Shown here: piece by piece, positions 9,871 to 20,960 of the stretch
Position numbering within the stretch: the stretch's first letter is position 1
Layout of the letters: each line of letters begins with the position of its first letter
NCBI GenBank assembly: GCA_037126765.1
Contig: JBBCBC010000019.1
Span: 25,690,222 to 25,754,221, forward strand
Direction: 5' to 3'
DNA: 64,000 nucleotides
Source of the DNA: Stenogyne calaminthoides
Lineage: Eukaryota > Streptophyta > Magnoliopsida > Lamiales > Lamiaceae
Made by a program: the position numbers and the translations under genes
Notes under the pieces: generated by a model
What the model saw: only the letters and a program-made list of their open reading frames with translations
Databases searched by the model: none
What the model was told of the DNA's origin: nothing

Positions 9871-11110
9871 TGTTCCTAACAATGTATAAAGACATTATAT
9901 GAAGCACATTTTAAAGGAGCAAAATGAATAAGGTAATAACAAAGGACCATGGACTATATACATGTACACAAACAATGTTGTAGCTTTGCATTTATCATAT
10001 TAATTAGTAGCAAACAACATATATATATATTTTATTAAGGATAGGTTGCATAGATACGGGTACTGAGACATATATTTTCAAAAAAAAAAAAGTGGGTAAG
10101 ATACGGTGGGGGATATGAATATAATTTTTTAATTATTTTATATTATACATGTAAATAAATATATTTCTATAATTTTTTTTTTTGAAAATGTGTGTCACAC
10201 TTGGATATTAAATCGTCTTTACAACTCTAGTTTCAGAAATTAACTATATGTACTCGCGCTCTGTGCCCGTATGCAATTTTATTTAACACCTAAACAAACA
10301 TATAGTCAAAATAAGAGAAACATCACAATAAAACATGTGAATGACATAGTGGTGTGATCGTGTGATCTATGAAGAGAGTATCTTTTTACTGCTTGTGGGC
10401 TAGGGTTAATTTGCAACAATTTAATATAAGATAAATTTATTCAAGGCCAAAAAAAAATTCACTTTGCAAATGACCTCATGTGTATCTTGTTTGTGTCTGA
10501 CATGCTAATCAACCGTGTCTGATATTGTACCCAAAATTTCTATTATTAATAATTTTAATTGGGATACGCCACGTGGCGTATCGGGTGTGTATCACACCCA
10601 TATTCGCATACTCAAGTACTCGCATAGTATCCCGAGCTGCATTATTCAAAAATTTCGAGTACTCGTGCATTCTAGTGAACAACATATAAGCATATCATAC
10701 TATAGCTCTAGTTTTATATATATACTGCTTTGGAATACATGTAAATATTCAAAATCCTAAAAAAATTGACCTACTACATTGTCTTGGTAAAGACGCATTC
10801 ATCAAAAGTCAACTTCAAAATGATACAAAGAATAGGTCCATCATGAGAAGCTCAGTCTGGTTTAGTATTTTTCGGGTCTTTGTGCCTTACATTTTTTGCT
10901 GAATCGAGACATCTTTTACAACTAATTATGGTTGGCGTTCAACACAGTTTCTATGAAAAAGACTTTCTTTAGTGGTTGAAATATTTTGTTGACTTTCAAC
11001 TATTGTTATATTTGTAGCTAGTTTTTCTTCATTTTTTTAGAAGGTGTTTTTCCTAAGAAGTTTGGAATGTTGAGTGTGGTTTGGATGATGAGAGGCACAT
11101 TTTGCTTATA
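9871..11110. other. Gene-free spacer with a 20-bp perfect palindrome
   Basis: AT-rich DNA without a supportable gene. The notable item is GATACGCCAC followed by its exact complement at 10563-10582, with a G-box core CACGTG in the centre. Nearby words GATACG and GTATC recur, suggesting an unrecognised degenerate element. Confidence 0.5.
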
Positions 11111-11135
11111 CAGTAAAACCTTAATAAATTAATAA
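11111..11135 (+). repeat. Pogo-like left terminal inverted repeat
   Basis: Starts CAGTAAAACCTTAATAAATT directly after TA at 11109-11110. It differs from the right TIR at a few positions. Confidence 0.82.
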
Positions 11136-11290
11136 ACTCTCTAAAATAATAAAATCTTTCAGTCTCGGCTTGGGCCTTTATAAAAAATCATCAAATTTGA
11201 TAAGATAATAAGATAATAATTTTTCGAAAAATCCTTTTATAAATATTAGGTCCCATTAAAACTCTAAATTAATAATTCATAAATATTACC

Positions 11291-13440
11291 TGTTGGAAGA
11301 TGAATTTAATAAAGAAGATTTTGATTAGATCTCAAAACCCCTGAGTATGACATGTTCAGGATGATCTTGATAGTCTGAGTCAGGATTCAGTATAGAGTGT
11401 TCAAGAAGTTATATGCACCATGTATAGTTTGCAGATATAGATCAGGTTAGATTTTGAAGAAACTGAGACTCAAGAATTTTCAAGAAACCGAAGACTCGAT
11501 GAAGTTTCAAAGAAACGGAAGACTCAAAGAAGTAAATCAAGACTCAAGAAGTTCTTTGGAAACCGAAGACTCAAGATGTCATCAAGACTCGAAGTCATCA
11601 AGACTCGGAAGACATCAAGACTCGTAAGACATCAAGACTCAAGAAGTTTTAAAGAAATCGAAGACTCGATAAGTTTCAAGAAATCAAGACTCGAGAATTA
11701 AATCAAGACTCAATGAGTTTGTCAAGAAATCAAGACTCAAGATGTCATCAAGACTCAAGATGTCATCAAGACTCGTAAGTCATCAAGACTCAAAAGATAA
11801 TCAAGACTCGTAAGACATCAAGACTCAAGACATCAAGACTCGAGAGATAATCAAGATACGTAAAGATATCAAGACCCAAAGAGTTATCAAGACTCAAGAA
11901 GATACCGAATATTCAAGATAACCCGAATGTTCCGAGGCATTCAATAATATCTATCTCAAGACTACTAAAACCGAGAAAAACGCCAATATTCGTAAAAATA
12001 GATATTGCCCCAAACATTCATATGGCAAAAAAAGGAACTAAGTCTAAATGTTGTTTAAGGTTATCTCATTCAGATAGATTGACCAAAAAGAGCCGTTATG
12101 TTTGTCTACATTTACTGAAGACAAGAACCAATCAGAGGAAGACAACACAGCATTTTTTCGACAATCGAAAAGCGACAGACACCAAAACATGTCAAGAGTG
12201 CTATGTTCCAGACTGCAAAAAGTGGTGATTGGCTACATGAATGCATATTTCCTAAAACATGCAAGGGAGTATTCAAACCCTAAATATAGTCGTTCATCAA
12301 ACACCATAAGAGGAAAATCATGAAGCTATCTCCTCCAACGGATAGTTTTTCAAGAGTGACCTTGGTGAAGTTGCCTATAAATACTAGTGACCCTTTACAT
12401 TGAGAGGTCACGGGAAATTTGAAAGCAACTCAAGAGCTCATTCGTATTATTGCAAATTGAAGCACACGAAAACCCAAGAATTTCCCAAGTGTTTCACATT
12501 GGAGAGAGCTCATTCACTAAACCTAGATTGATAAGAAATATCCAAAGCTTAGTAGAGATATCCTAGCCTTTGCATTGTACTTATTGTAAAGGATATCTCA
12601 TCCTAGTTGGAAACCAACCAGAAACCCAAACCCTTTGTAAGGTAGTTTGAGTGTGTTTGTTGGTGAGTTGGAGTTGTAAAGAGTTAGTAAGCTACGATTG
12701 AGTTAGCCGTAAAAACTCTAGAGAAGAAGTTAGTAAGCTACTTGTGGTAGTCCGAACACTTGTGTGTGTTGAGTTAGTAAGTCAGAGTGAGTCGACCCGA
12801 AAAACTCAAAGTAGAAAAGTGAGTAAGCTTCTGATGAGTTAGCCGAAAGCTTTAGGAAGTGGTTAAGGAATTTCTCCGAAGGTCAGAGAGAGTGGATGTA
12901 GGAGCTTGAGTCTCTGAACCACTATAATTGTTGTGTTGTTTTGCTTTCTGTACTGCATTATTATCTGTTGCATGTTTTTCATTGAAAGCATAATTCACTG
13001 ATATTCAGTTGGAACCAATCCACTGAACTTGCATCAAACTAATCACAACCTTAATCACTGTTTCATTAAAAGGAAGATTTTTAGCAAAGCTAAAAACGAG
13101 AATAAACTTAGGGCCAACCATTCCGCACACTTGAGCAGCTAGAACCGAAAGTTACCAAACTGAACTAACTCTACTGAGGGTTCAGTAAGATAATTATCTG
13201 ATCCAAGCATTCGGGATCTCGATAAAACTTCGAGCTCGGTTGGACTAATCTGAAACTTCGAAAGCGGCTCGAGATCATTGTCTCGATGAGACTTTAACTT
13301 TCGGGCATTCAGGCTTCTCAGGGCCAAATCATCAGGACAACCTGACCCATCTGACCTCAGTAAAAGAAAAGTTTTAAAAATCACTAACACGTGTATTCCC
13401 CCCCATACACGTGTGAGACTCGTTAGCACCGGGACCAACA
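11291..13440 (+). mobile_element. Solo LTR, family A related
   Basis: Starts TGTTGGAAGATGAATTT and ends CGGGACCAACA, flanked by a perfect 5-bp duplication TTACC (11286-11290 and 13441-13445). Neither PBS nor PPT follows, so it is a solo LTR left by LTR-LTR recombination. It has a promoter at 12334-12383. A long tract (about 11440-11900) made of CAAGACTC-type repeats replaces the CTGAAGACTCAG-type repeats of sister copies. Encoded short ORFs have no similarity to known proteins and are not counted as genes. Confidence 0.88.
12334..12383 (+). promoter_or_regulatory. LTR promoter: MSA-like element and TATA box
   Basis: TCCAACGGATA at 12334-12344 (10 of 11 to the MSA consensus) lies within the dyad CTATC...GATAG, with TATAAATA at 12376-12383 downstream. 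Confidence 0.55.
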
Positions 13441-13455
13441 TTACCATTATAAATA

Positions 13456-14606
13456 TGTTGTGTTCGATATAATAAATCATGATTAATCGAACATGTAAGA
13501 GCGACACGTGTAATATCTATTAAAATAATCATGCTCAGTGGACAAGTATTCGCTACTCAGATCAGGAAAGAGGAATTGAATGAGCCAAATCAAAAAGACT
13601 CAGACGGCCAAAAGGCTCAGATATCCTGAGGGTCAGTATGCTCGCAGCTCAGATATCCTGAAAGGCTCAGATATCCTGAGGGTCAGTATGCTCGCAGCCC
13701 AGACATCCTGAAAGGCTCAGATATCCTGAGGATCAGTATGCTCACAGCTCAGATATCCTGAAAGGCTCAGATATCCTGAGGGTCAGTATGCTCGCAGCCT
13801 AGACATCCTGAAAGGCTCAGATATCCTGAGGGTCAGTATGCTCGCAGCCCAGACATCCTGAAACCCTCAGGAATCCTGAGGGTCAGTATGCTCGCAGCAC
13901 AACATTTTGAAAACTCAGGCATCCTGAAGGGTCAGAGTGCTCGACACTCAGATATCCCGAAGACCCGAACATCCTGAGGGCTCAGTATGCTCGAGGAGGA
14001 CAATATTCCAACATAAAACTGACATGGTTAAAGGGGTGAACAAAGTATCCAACCGAGCAAAAGATTAATTTGGACGACCAAAAGAGTGCCTTACAGACAA
14101 GTAAGCTCCAAGATCAATCTAGAAGACGAAGTTGGGAACGTGGCAATATCACCTGGATTCTTGCATGATCCGAAGTCTCCAGCTCATGCTTGCCAACCCA
14201 GCTCATGCTTATCGGAGTGCGATAAAAGGAAGAAAAAAGAAGAAGAAAAAGGTTCAGAAAAATTTCCCAGAAAAAACTACACCCACACAAGAAATTCTCC
14301 AGAGAGGTGAGGAACAGAAAAATCCGAGTGATTATCCGCATACACAGAAACCCTAGCACTCACATGCTAACTCTCCAAATTATCTTCATCTGTAACAATT
14401 CATCTTCATAAGATGTATCAAATATTGTACGTGTAAAGCTCGTAATACCACATCCTGGCTTGGTATGCCCCCAGAGTAGTCATTTCTTGACGAACTGGGT
14501 CAACACATTCATCTTATTTACAGTTTATTTTACACGTGCATGTTTTGTTTGTGAGTCGTTCCCGAATTAGCCACATAATACTCTTCGTAAAAAATGACTC
14601 GCGACA
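13456..14606 (+). repeat. Tat-like 5' LTR
   Basis: From TGTTGTGTTCG to ACTCGCGACA. Contains six copies of a ~52-bp tandem unit at about 13613-13900. No LTR-encoded protein is supported: ORFs shared with the 3' LTR are shared simply because LTRs are duplicates. Confidence 0.88.
13613..13900 (+). repeat. ~52-bp tandem repeats in 5' LTR (6 copies)
   Basis: Each unit contains ATATCCTGAGGGTCAGTATG followed by CTCGCAGC and a CAGACATCCTG-like half. The 3' LTR has seven units at 26290-26625, which accounts for its extra length. Confidence 0.85.
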
Positions 14607-14607
14607 A

Positions 14608-14625
14608 TTGGCGCTAGAAGGAGGG
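14608..14625 (+). other. Primer binding site of Tat-like element
   Basis: TTGGCGCTAGAAGGAGGG starts one base after the LTR. The TGGCGC start is typical of plant Ty3/gypsy elements; the exact tRNA was not determined. Confidence 0.65.
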
Positions 14626-14786
14626 TACTTCACCAAAAAACCAACCCATACACAAACCCTTAGTGAGCCGAGGCAGAAAAAAGAAATATAATGCCTCAAT
14701 CTAGGAACACACAAACAGAGAGGTCAGGGCAAAGTCGACCTCATGACCGGAAAGAGGCTCAGCGCCAGCCTCATAAAGATTAGGGA

Positions 14787-16264
14787 GTGGAGATTACCAA
14801 TCTCGAGGATATTGCAAATGACCCGGCGGCCACAACAAGGGCCATCACTTTCTTGCTACGCGCACAGAAAGAGAGAGCTGAAAAAGAGTTGGCCAAGTTA
14901 GGAAATCAAGAACATGAAGAGCGACGCTCGCGTACACCTGATAGCGAGCAAGTTAAAAAGAAAATTGCGAAGCGGGCCAGTAAAAAAACCGATGACACGT
15001 CTGATGACGAATAGCCTCAAGGGTCTAGACCATCAGCGTTTGGACGTTTGAGGCTCTCCGCCAAAGACCGAATCGGCAATAATAGGCGGCAGGATCCAGG
15101 AAAGGAACAACCAATAAAAATGCCCGCACATTCAAATCTTCATGATCATCCGCAGGCCGAACAAAAATCGGCGGGAACAAAATTGTCTATCCATCATCGA
15201 TTGGGTAGTCAAGCACGGACTTGGAAAGGGGGACTGCCCCATCACGAGCATGACCCATTGGGTCCTCATGATGGGAAACAGCCCCGATCTAAATCTGTCA
15301 GTTCCACAAAAATTGCGAAAATGCAAAAAGCCATCAAGGGTTTACAGGCCGACTTGGCCGCGACCAAAGTCCACCCTCGAGCGAGCACAATACCCTGCTC
15401 GCCATTATCACCGGCTATCATGGCGGCTGAAATACAAGAGAAAGTAGCAAAGTCCCGACCGCCAATTCCCATATTCGATCTTTGAAGTCCGACCTGTGTC
15501 CATCTCGGCAAAGTGCTTTCGATTTTATGTTAGCGATGGGGGCCACAGACGCAACACAGTGCCGATCATTCCCCATGACGTTGGGTGATCGGGCACATAG
15601 ATGGTTTTCTACTTTGCCAGCTGCGTCTATCACATCTTTCGCCCAATTGGGACAATAATTTTTGTCCCACTTTTCATCCATGTGTGCTCGCCCAGCGCTA
15701 AAACAAAGGTTGGGGCATTTCTCCCAACTAAAAGGTGAGTCTGATCGAGCATACATAGAAAGATTTGATAAATGTTTGTATGATGGAGCCCCCGTCGAAG
15801 AGGATGCCAAGATCCTCGTGGTGGTCGGGGGCCTGGCCCTGAATACTGATATGTGGAAGGCCATGCACCAAGACTGGCCGAACACATACTCAGAATTCCG
15901 AGCGAAGCCCAAAATTATAGCCATGCAAAATTTGCTCGCCCAATCACGATTGGGTCGAACCTACAACTAGGAAAGTTTTTGAAGAAAGTGATGAATGAAG
16001 GGGGGTACAAACCCCCGTGCTCATTCAAACCATTCAAGAAAGATCGTAAAAAAACGCCTCACTGAAGTCTTTTTGGGCGTTTCAGCGGAAACAATCTTTA
16101 ACCAAATCAAAGATCGGGACATGTTGGAAAGGCTAAGAAGAATCATAATGGATAAACATCGGCTTAATGCTTCCAAATATTGTAACTACCATGAGTACAT
16201 TGGGCACAATACAGAGAATTGTCGCGACTTACTCCGCCAACTTTGGAAGCTATCTGAAAGATAA
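14787..16264 (+). pseudogene. Tat-like gag, frameshifted
   Basis: Reading-frame pieces at 14787-15014, 15048-15485, 15662-15970 and 15995-16264 together cover a gag polyprotein. The first encodes a charged, helix-prone N-terminus (AQKERAEKELAKLG). The third carries the core of the plant retrotransposon gag domain (SDRAYIERFDKCLYDGA...VVVGGLAL). The fourth ends in a CNYHEYIGHNTENC zinc-knuckle-like motif, C-X2-H-X4-H-X4-C, which deviates from the usual CCHC. At least three frame changes or stops separate the pieces, so no gag protein can be made from this copy. Pol follows in the same orientation. Confidence 0.72.
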
Positions 16265-16425
16265 TCGTCTTACCCAATTCCTAAAAAAGCCAAATGAAAG
16301 AGACTCTCAAACGTAAAAAAAAAGCAAAGATCGAAGGGTAAGCGAAAAAGCCGAACAAACATCCGACAAATGATCCCGAAGAATCACGCAAGAGGTCCGA
16401 GTTATCTAAAAGAGGGCCTCCTACT

Positions 16426-17110
16426 GTGGGAAGAGGTCGAGAAAGTCAAGAGATTCACATGATACATCCTGAATATGGTCCAGTGGGTGGATGTTACCAG
16501 GCACCAACATTATCGAACAGACGAAAAAAGATGGAGATGAGTGCCATGCAAAGCATCCATCAAGTGAAGGTGGCGAGCACATCAGCTAGCACGCCACCTT
16601 CTCACCAAATTATGTTTTTAGAAGACGATCTCGACGGAATCATAACTCCCCACAATGACTCCTTAACCATAAGTGCTCGACTCCTCGGGTTGAAGGTGCA
16701 CCGCCTCCTGGTTGACACCGGAGCGTATGCGAACATTTTGTTCGTCAACACCCTTCACCAGATGGAAAAGTAAGTTGGGGACTTGAGCAGTTATATTGAA
16801 CCATGTGATCATACCATAATGGGTTTTGGGGAATCTGTAACCCGACCCTATGGCATGATTAGGTTAGGAGTCGAGTTAGAATCAACTCTGAATCCGGACA
16901 TCCGACGAACTAGAATGCTAGATTTTGTAATCGTCGATGCTCCGTCAACTTATAACGGGTTTCTAGGTCGCCCGTTTATTCAGGAATTTAAAGCGGCATG
17001 TTCTACGTACTACTACTGTGTTAAATTTCCAACACAAGATGGAACGGGTAGCGTAAAAGAAGATCAGAAGAAAGCTCGAGATTGTTTGTTATCGTGTGCA
17101 CCAGAAAAAC
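16426..17110 (+). pseudogene. Tat-like aspartic protease region
   Basis: The catalytic motif is VDTGAYANILF in the ORF ending at 16773, followed after a stop by the second half of a retropepsin-like fold with FGESVTRPYG and FVIVDAPSTYNGFLGRPFI in the next ORF (from 16783). Known members read VDTGSSADIL, so the D-T-G triad is intact while the flanking serines are altered. The stop at 16771-16773 lies within the domain, just after the active-site half. The protein would process the gag-pol polyprotein. Confidence 0.75.
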
Positions 17111-18783
17111 AAAATATTGTCAACATGATGGAGCAAACATGGAAGATGGGTGAGTCAAGCCAGCGAGCAAATGCCTCGCCTCAATATCTTCCGACGAACA
17201 TAAATTCGATGAGCACAGCTCCACGCGCGAACACAGATTGCGCGAACACAAAATCCAGGGTGGCAACTCATGCCCCAGATCTCCTTAATCAAATGAATAT
17301 TGATCCGCCGAACGAGCAAACGGGCCTAGAACCTCTCATAGGCTTTGAACCCATGGAGGTTGATGACGAGCACCGGGGGTCCATTCAAGATCCTCGATGG
17401 AAGCAAAAAAGAAAGCGAGAAACACCTGTCGAACAACTGGAGTCCATCAACATCGACCCGAACAGACCCGAGTTAGAAGTGTTCATTGGTTCAGACTTAC
17501 CTGAACCAATTCGAACAGAAATTATAGCTTATCTCCAAGCAAACTTAGATGTGTTCGCATGGTCGCACGAGGACATGGTTGGAATTGATCCAAAACATGC
17601 TTGCCACTCCCTCAACCTTGATCCAATACAAACTCCAATTATCCAGAAGCGCAGAAAGTTTAGTCCGGAAAAATATGCGGCAATGAATAGTGAAATCAAA
17701 AAGTTGCTCGACAACAAACTGATTCGAGAGGTGAAATGCCCAAGATGGCTTGCGAACCCTGTGCTCATTCGCAAGTCCAATGGATCTTGGAGATTATGTA
17801 TTGATTTCACTGATTTAAACAAGGCATGTCCAAAAGGTAACTTCCCGATGCCGCATATCGATTATTTGGTCGATAATACAGCAGGGCATGAACTCATGAC
17901 TTTCATGGATGCATTTGCTGGTTATCACCAAATACCTATGCTCCTGGACGATCAAAAGAATACGGCATTCTGCAGTGAAAAGAATATGTACTGTTGGCAA
18001 CACATGCCGTTCGGATTAAAGAATGCCGGAGCAACATATCAACGTTTGGTGAACAAAATGTTCGACGAACACATCGGCCGAACAATTTAGGTATATATCG
18101 ATGATATTGTGGTAAAGAGCGAACATAAGGAAGACCACATCACCCACCTCGCACAAACGTTCGATATACTCAGGAAGTACAATATGAAGCTAAATCCGAA
18201 GAAATGCAGCTTTGGGGTTCACTCAGGAAAATTCCTCGGACATATGGTCAGTCAACGAGGGATCGAAGCGGACCCAACAAAGATTCAAGCCATGCTCGAT
18301 ATGCAGGCCCCCAGAAATGTGAAAGAGGTCCAAAAGTTAACCGAACGTTTAGCTTCCGTAAGCCGGTTTATATCACAAACTGGAGACAAATGCAAACCTT
18401 TCTTTGATACATTAAAGAAAGGGAAATTCCAGTGGACCGAGCATTGCCAAAATGCATTCGAATCATTGAAGCAGTACCTTGCAGATACTCAGACACTGTC
18501 TAAGCCTGTCCCAGGTGAACAACTCTATCTGTATCTTGCTGCATCCGAACATGCAATCAGTGATGTGCTTGTACGAGCAGAAGGGACCATACACTTGCCC
18601 ATTTACTATGTAAGCCAAGTGCTTAAGGAAGCCGAGCTCCGGTACCCTCCTTTAGAGAAATTAGCATATGCCCTCGTCATGAGTGTTCGAAAATTACGAC
18701 CATATTTTTTTGATCACTCAGTCGAAGTACTGACCACTTTCCCATTGCGCCAAGTCCTCCACCGACCGGAATCTCACGCGTAG
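17111..18783 (+). pseudogene. Tat-like reverse transcriptase and RNase H
   Basis: RT motifs appear in order: WLANPVLIRKSNGSWRLCID, DLNKACPKGNFPMP, FMDAFAGYHQI, MPFGLKNAGATYQRL and then the catalytic YIDDIVVKS. A TAG at 18088-18090 falls immediately before VYIDD, so the active site is in frame but behind a stop. The thumb (CSFGVHSGKFLGHMVS) and connection/RNase H segments (LYLAASEHAISDVLVRAEG, IYYVSQVLKEAELRYPPLEK) follow to a stop at 18781. The wording is that of the Tat/Athila branch of plant Ty3/gypsy. Enzymatic role: copying element RNA into cDNA. Confidence 0.85.
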
Positions 18784-18799
18784 ATTACTCAAGTGGGCG

Positions 18800-19300
18800 G
18801 TGGAGTTAGAACACCAAGATACGTTAAGCTCCATGAACAAGAATGATGAAAACGGCGGCCGCGGTATGGCCGATTTCATGGTCGAGTTAACATATCCTCA
18901 AATGCTCGAAAAAGCTATCGACCAGCCATGGCATATGTATGTTGATGGCTCATCAACAAGTTCAAGAGCCGGGAGCGGGCGTAGTTCTCATCAATGACAA
19001 CCAGCAAAACATTCACAACAACCATCCGCTTTTGATTTCCCAAACCACAAATAATGAAGCCGAATATGAAGCTTTGATCATTTGGACTACGATGGCAATG
19101 ACAATGGGAATTCGTGAGGTCGATGATTTATAGCGATTCTCAGATAATCGTTTATCAAGTGACAGGCGAGTACGAGGCCCGAGGCGAACAGATGGCTCAG
19201 TACCAGCAACTAGCGAAAGAGTTGCTCGAGCATTTCGAACAAGTTTTCATAGAACAATTACCACGATTGGGTAATTCGTTCACGATGCTGCTAACACGCT
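18800..19300 (+). pseudogene. Second (archaeal-type) RNase H domain of Tat element
   Basis: In two frames: WHMYVDGSSTS at about 18930-18970, GAGVVLINDN, then NNEAEYEALI and finally YSDSQIIVYQVTGEYEARG from about 19125. These are the D-E-D acidic motifs of the extra RNase H found in Tat/Ogre elements. A frame change separates the first two motifs and a stop precedes YSDSQ. This domain separates RT-RNase H from integrase and supports the Tat assignment. Confidence 0.75.
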
Positions 19301-19328
19301 TGCAAACAAGAAGAGGAGTACGAACACA

Positions 19329-20567
19329 ATGGACATTGTGGTCGTCACAACTTGTTCGCCATCAGTTCCCAGAGTTATGATCGCACAAGTGACAAGCGAA
19401 CAAGAAACTTGGATGACTCCAATCCTGAGCTACTTACAAAAGGGATTTCTCCCTGAGAACAAGGCCCAAGCTACTCACCTCAGATTACAATCTGCTCGTT
19501 ATACTATCATAGACGAGCATTTGTATAAAAGAAGCTTCTCACTTCCACTGTTGAAATGTATTACTCCTGAAGAGGGTCGTGTACTTCTAGAACAAATCCA
19601 TGAAGGAGTATCACGGAAATCATATGGTGGGGCTCGCCCCTGGCGCAAAAATAATCAGACAAGGTTATTATTGGCCAACCCTCAAAAAAGATTCGCTCGC
19701 GTATGCTCGCGCATGCCATAAGTGCCAGGTACATGCTCCACTCATTCATAGCCCACCTGAAGAATTAGTGTCAGTTTATAGCCCATGGCCATTTGCTAAA
19801 TGGGGGATCGATTTGATCGGCCCATTTCCTACTGGCACGTCGGGAGTAAGATGTGTTGTAGTTGCCGTTGATTATTATACTAAATGGGCGGAAGCCGAAG
19901 CCATTGTCAAAATTACCGAACAAAGAATGTGGAATTTTGTTTGGAAAAATATCATTTGTCGTTTTGGACTCCCCCAATCATTAGTAACTGATAACGGCAA
20001 ATATTCGATGGAAGTGAATTCGAGATTTAATCGTGCTCATTTGGGCATAAAAACATTATTAAACTCTGTATTATCCCCAATCAAACGGATAAGTTGAAGC
20101 CGTTAATAAAATTATCAAGCATACCCTCAAGGCCAAACTTGATAGTTCCAAGGGGGTGGATGGGCTGAAGAGTTGCCTGAAATATTATGGGCCTATCGAA
20201 CAACTTTCAGAACATCAATCAACTGAGACCCCGTTTGCCTTGGCATTTGGTGCGGAAGCTGTTATACCCGCAGAAATCAAGATTCCAAGTCATCGAACAA
20301 TGACTTTTGGAGAGCACATCAATGACGGTGCCCCTCCTCGAAAGTCACGAACTGTTGGAAGAAAGAAGGAAGGACGAGGTCGATTTCAAGAATGCTTTGT
20401 GTATAAAAAGAGATCGAGAGAAGTTCTACAACTCCAAAGTCCAAACACGCAGTTCAATGTGGGGCGAAGCCGGTTTTAAAGGGGCAACGGGGTATCAAGT
20501 GGTGTGTTCGGCCGAGCATGGGAAGGTCCGCTCGAGTTCTGAAACGTTTGCTAAACGGGGCCTATGA
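19329..20567 (+). pseudogene. Tat-like integrase, frameshifted
   Basis: The HHCC zinc-binding region is split by a frame change near 19605: the first histidine part lies in the upstream frame and CHKCQVHAP in the frame starting at 19600. Core motifs WGIDLIGPFPTG, VVAVDYYTKWAEAEA and SLVTDNG supply the first two catalytic acidic residues. The frame ends at 20097 before the catalytic glutamate. Downstream ETPFALAFGAEAVIPAEI (20225-20280) is the conserved Tat/gypsy integrase C-terminal signature in another frame. The protein would insert element cDNA. Confidence 0.8.
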
Positions 20568-20640
20568 CTTGGAAGACCTGAATGGAGTCCCATTGTCCTA
20601 CTCGTGGAATGCATCAAATTTGAAAAAATACTATCAATAA

Positions 20641-20960
20641 TAGCGAGCATGGTCGGCCGAACAAAATCGTCCACACAGCTTTAGCGAGCATAGTGTTGGC
20701 CGAACAAAATCGTCCACACAACTTTAGCGAGCATAGTGTTGGCCGAACAAAATCGTCCACATAGCTTTAGTGAGCATAGTGTTAGCCGAACAAAATCGTC
20801 CACACAGCTTTAAGCGAGCATAGTGTTGGCCGAACAAAATCGTCCACACAGCTTTAGCAAGTATAGTGTTGGCCGAACAAAATCATCCACATAGCTCTAG
20901 CAAGCATAATGTCGGCCGAACAAAATCGTCCACACAGCTGAAGTGATCATAGTTGGCTGA
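20641..20960 (+). repeat. ~43-bp tandem repeats after pol (about 7 copies)
   Basis: The unit combines GCGAGCATAGTGTTGGCCG with AACAAAATCGTCCACACAGC, repeated with few substitutions. Similar variable arrays downstream of pol are known in Tat/Retand elements. Confidence 0.8.

Noticed and set aside
12022..12323. Two overlapping ORFs in the solo LTR
   Set aside because: Within LTR U3 sequence and not conserved in sister LTRs.
13600..14000. Regularly spaced repeats resembling a CRISPR array
   Set aside because: Units are contiguous tandem repeats with no unique spacers, inside a gypsy LTR of a plant genome.
14086..14359. Overlapping ORFs on both strands in the Tat LTR, repeated at 26703-27083
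   Set aside because: Shared through LTR duplication only; low-complexity Lys/Glu or Phe/Leu content.
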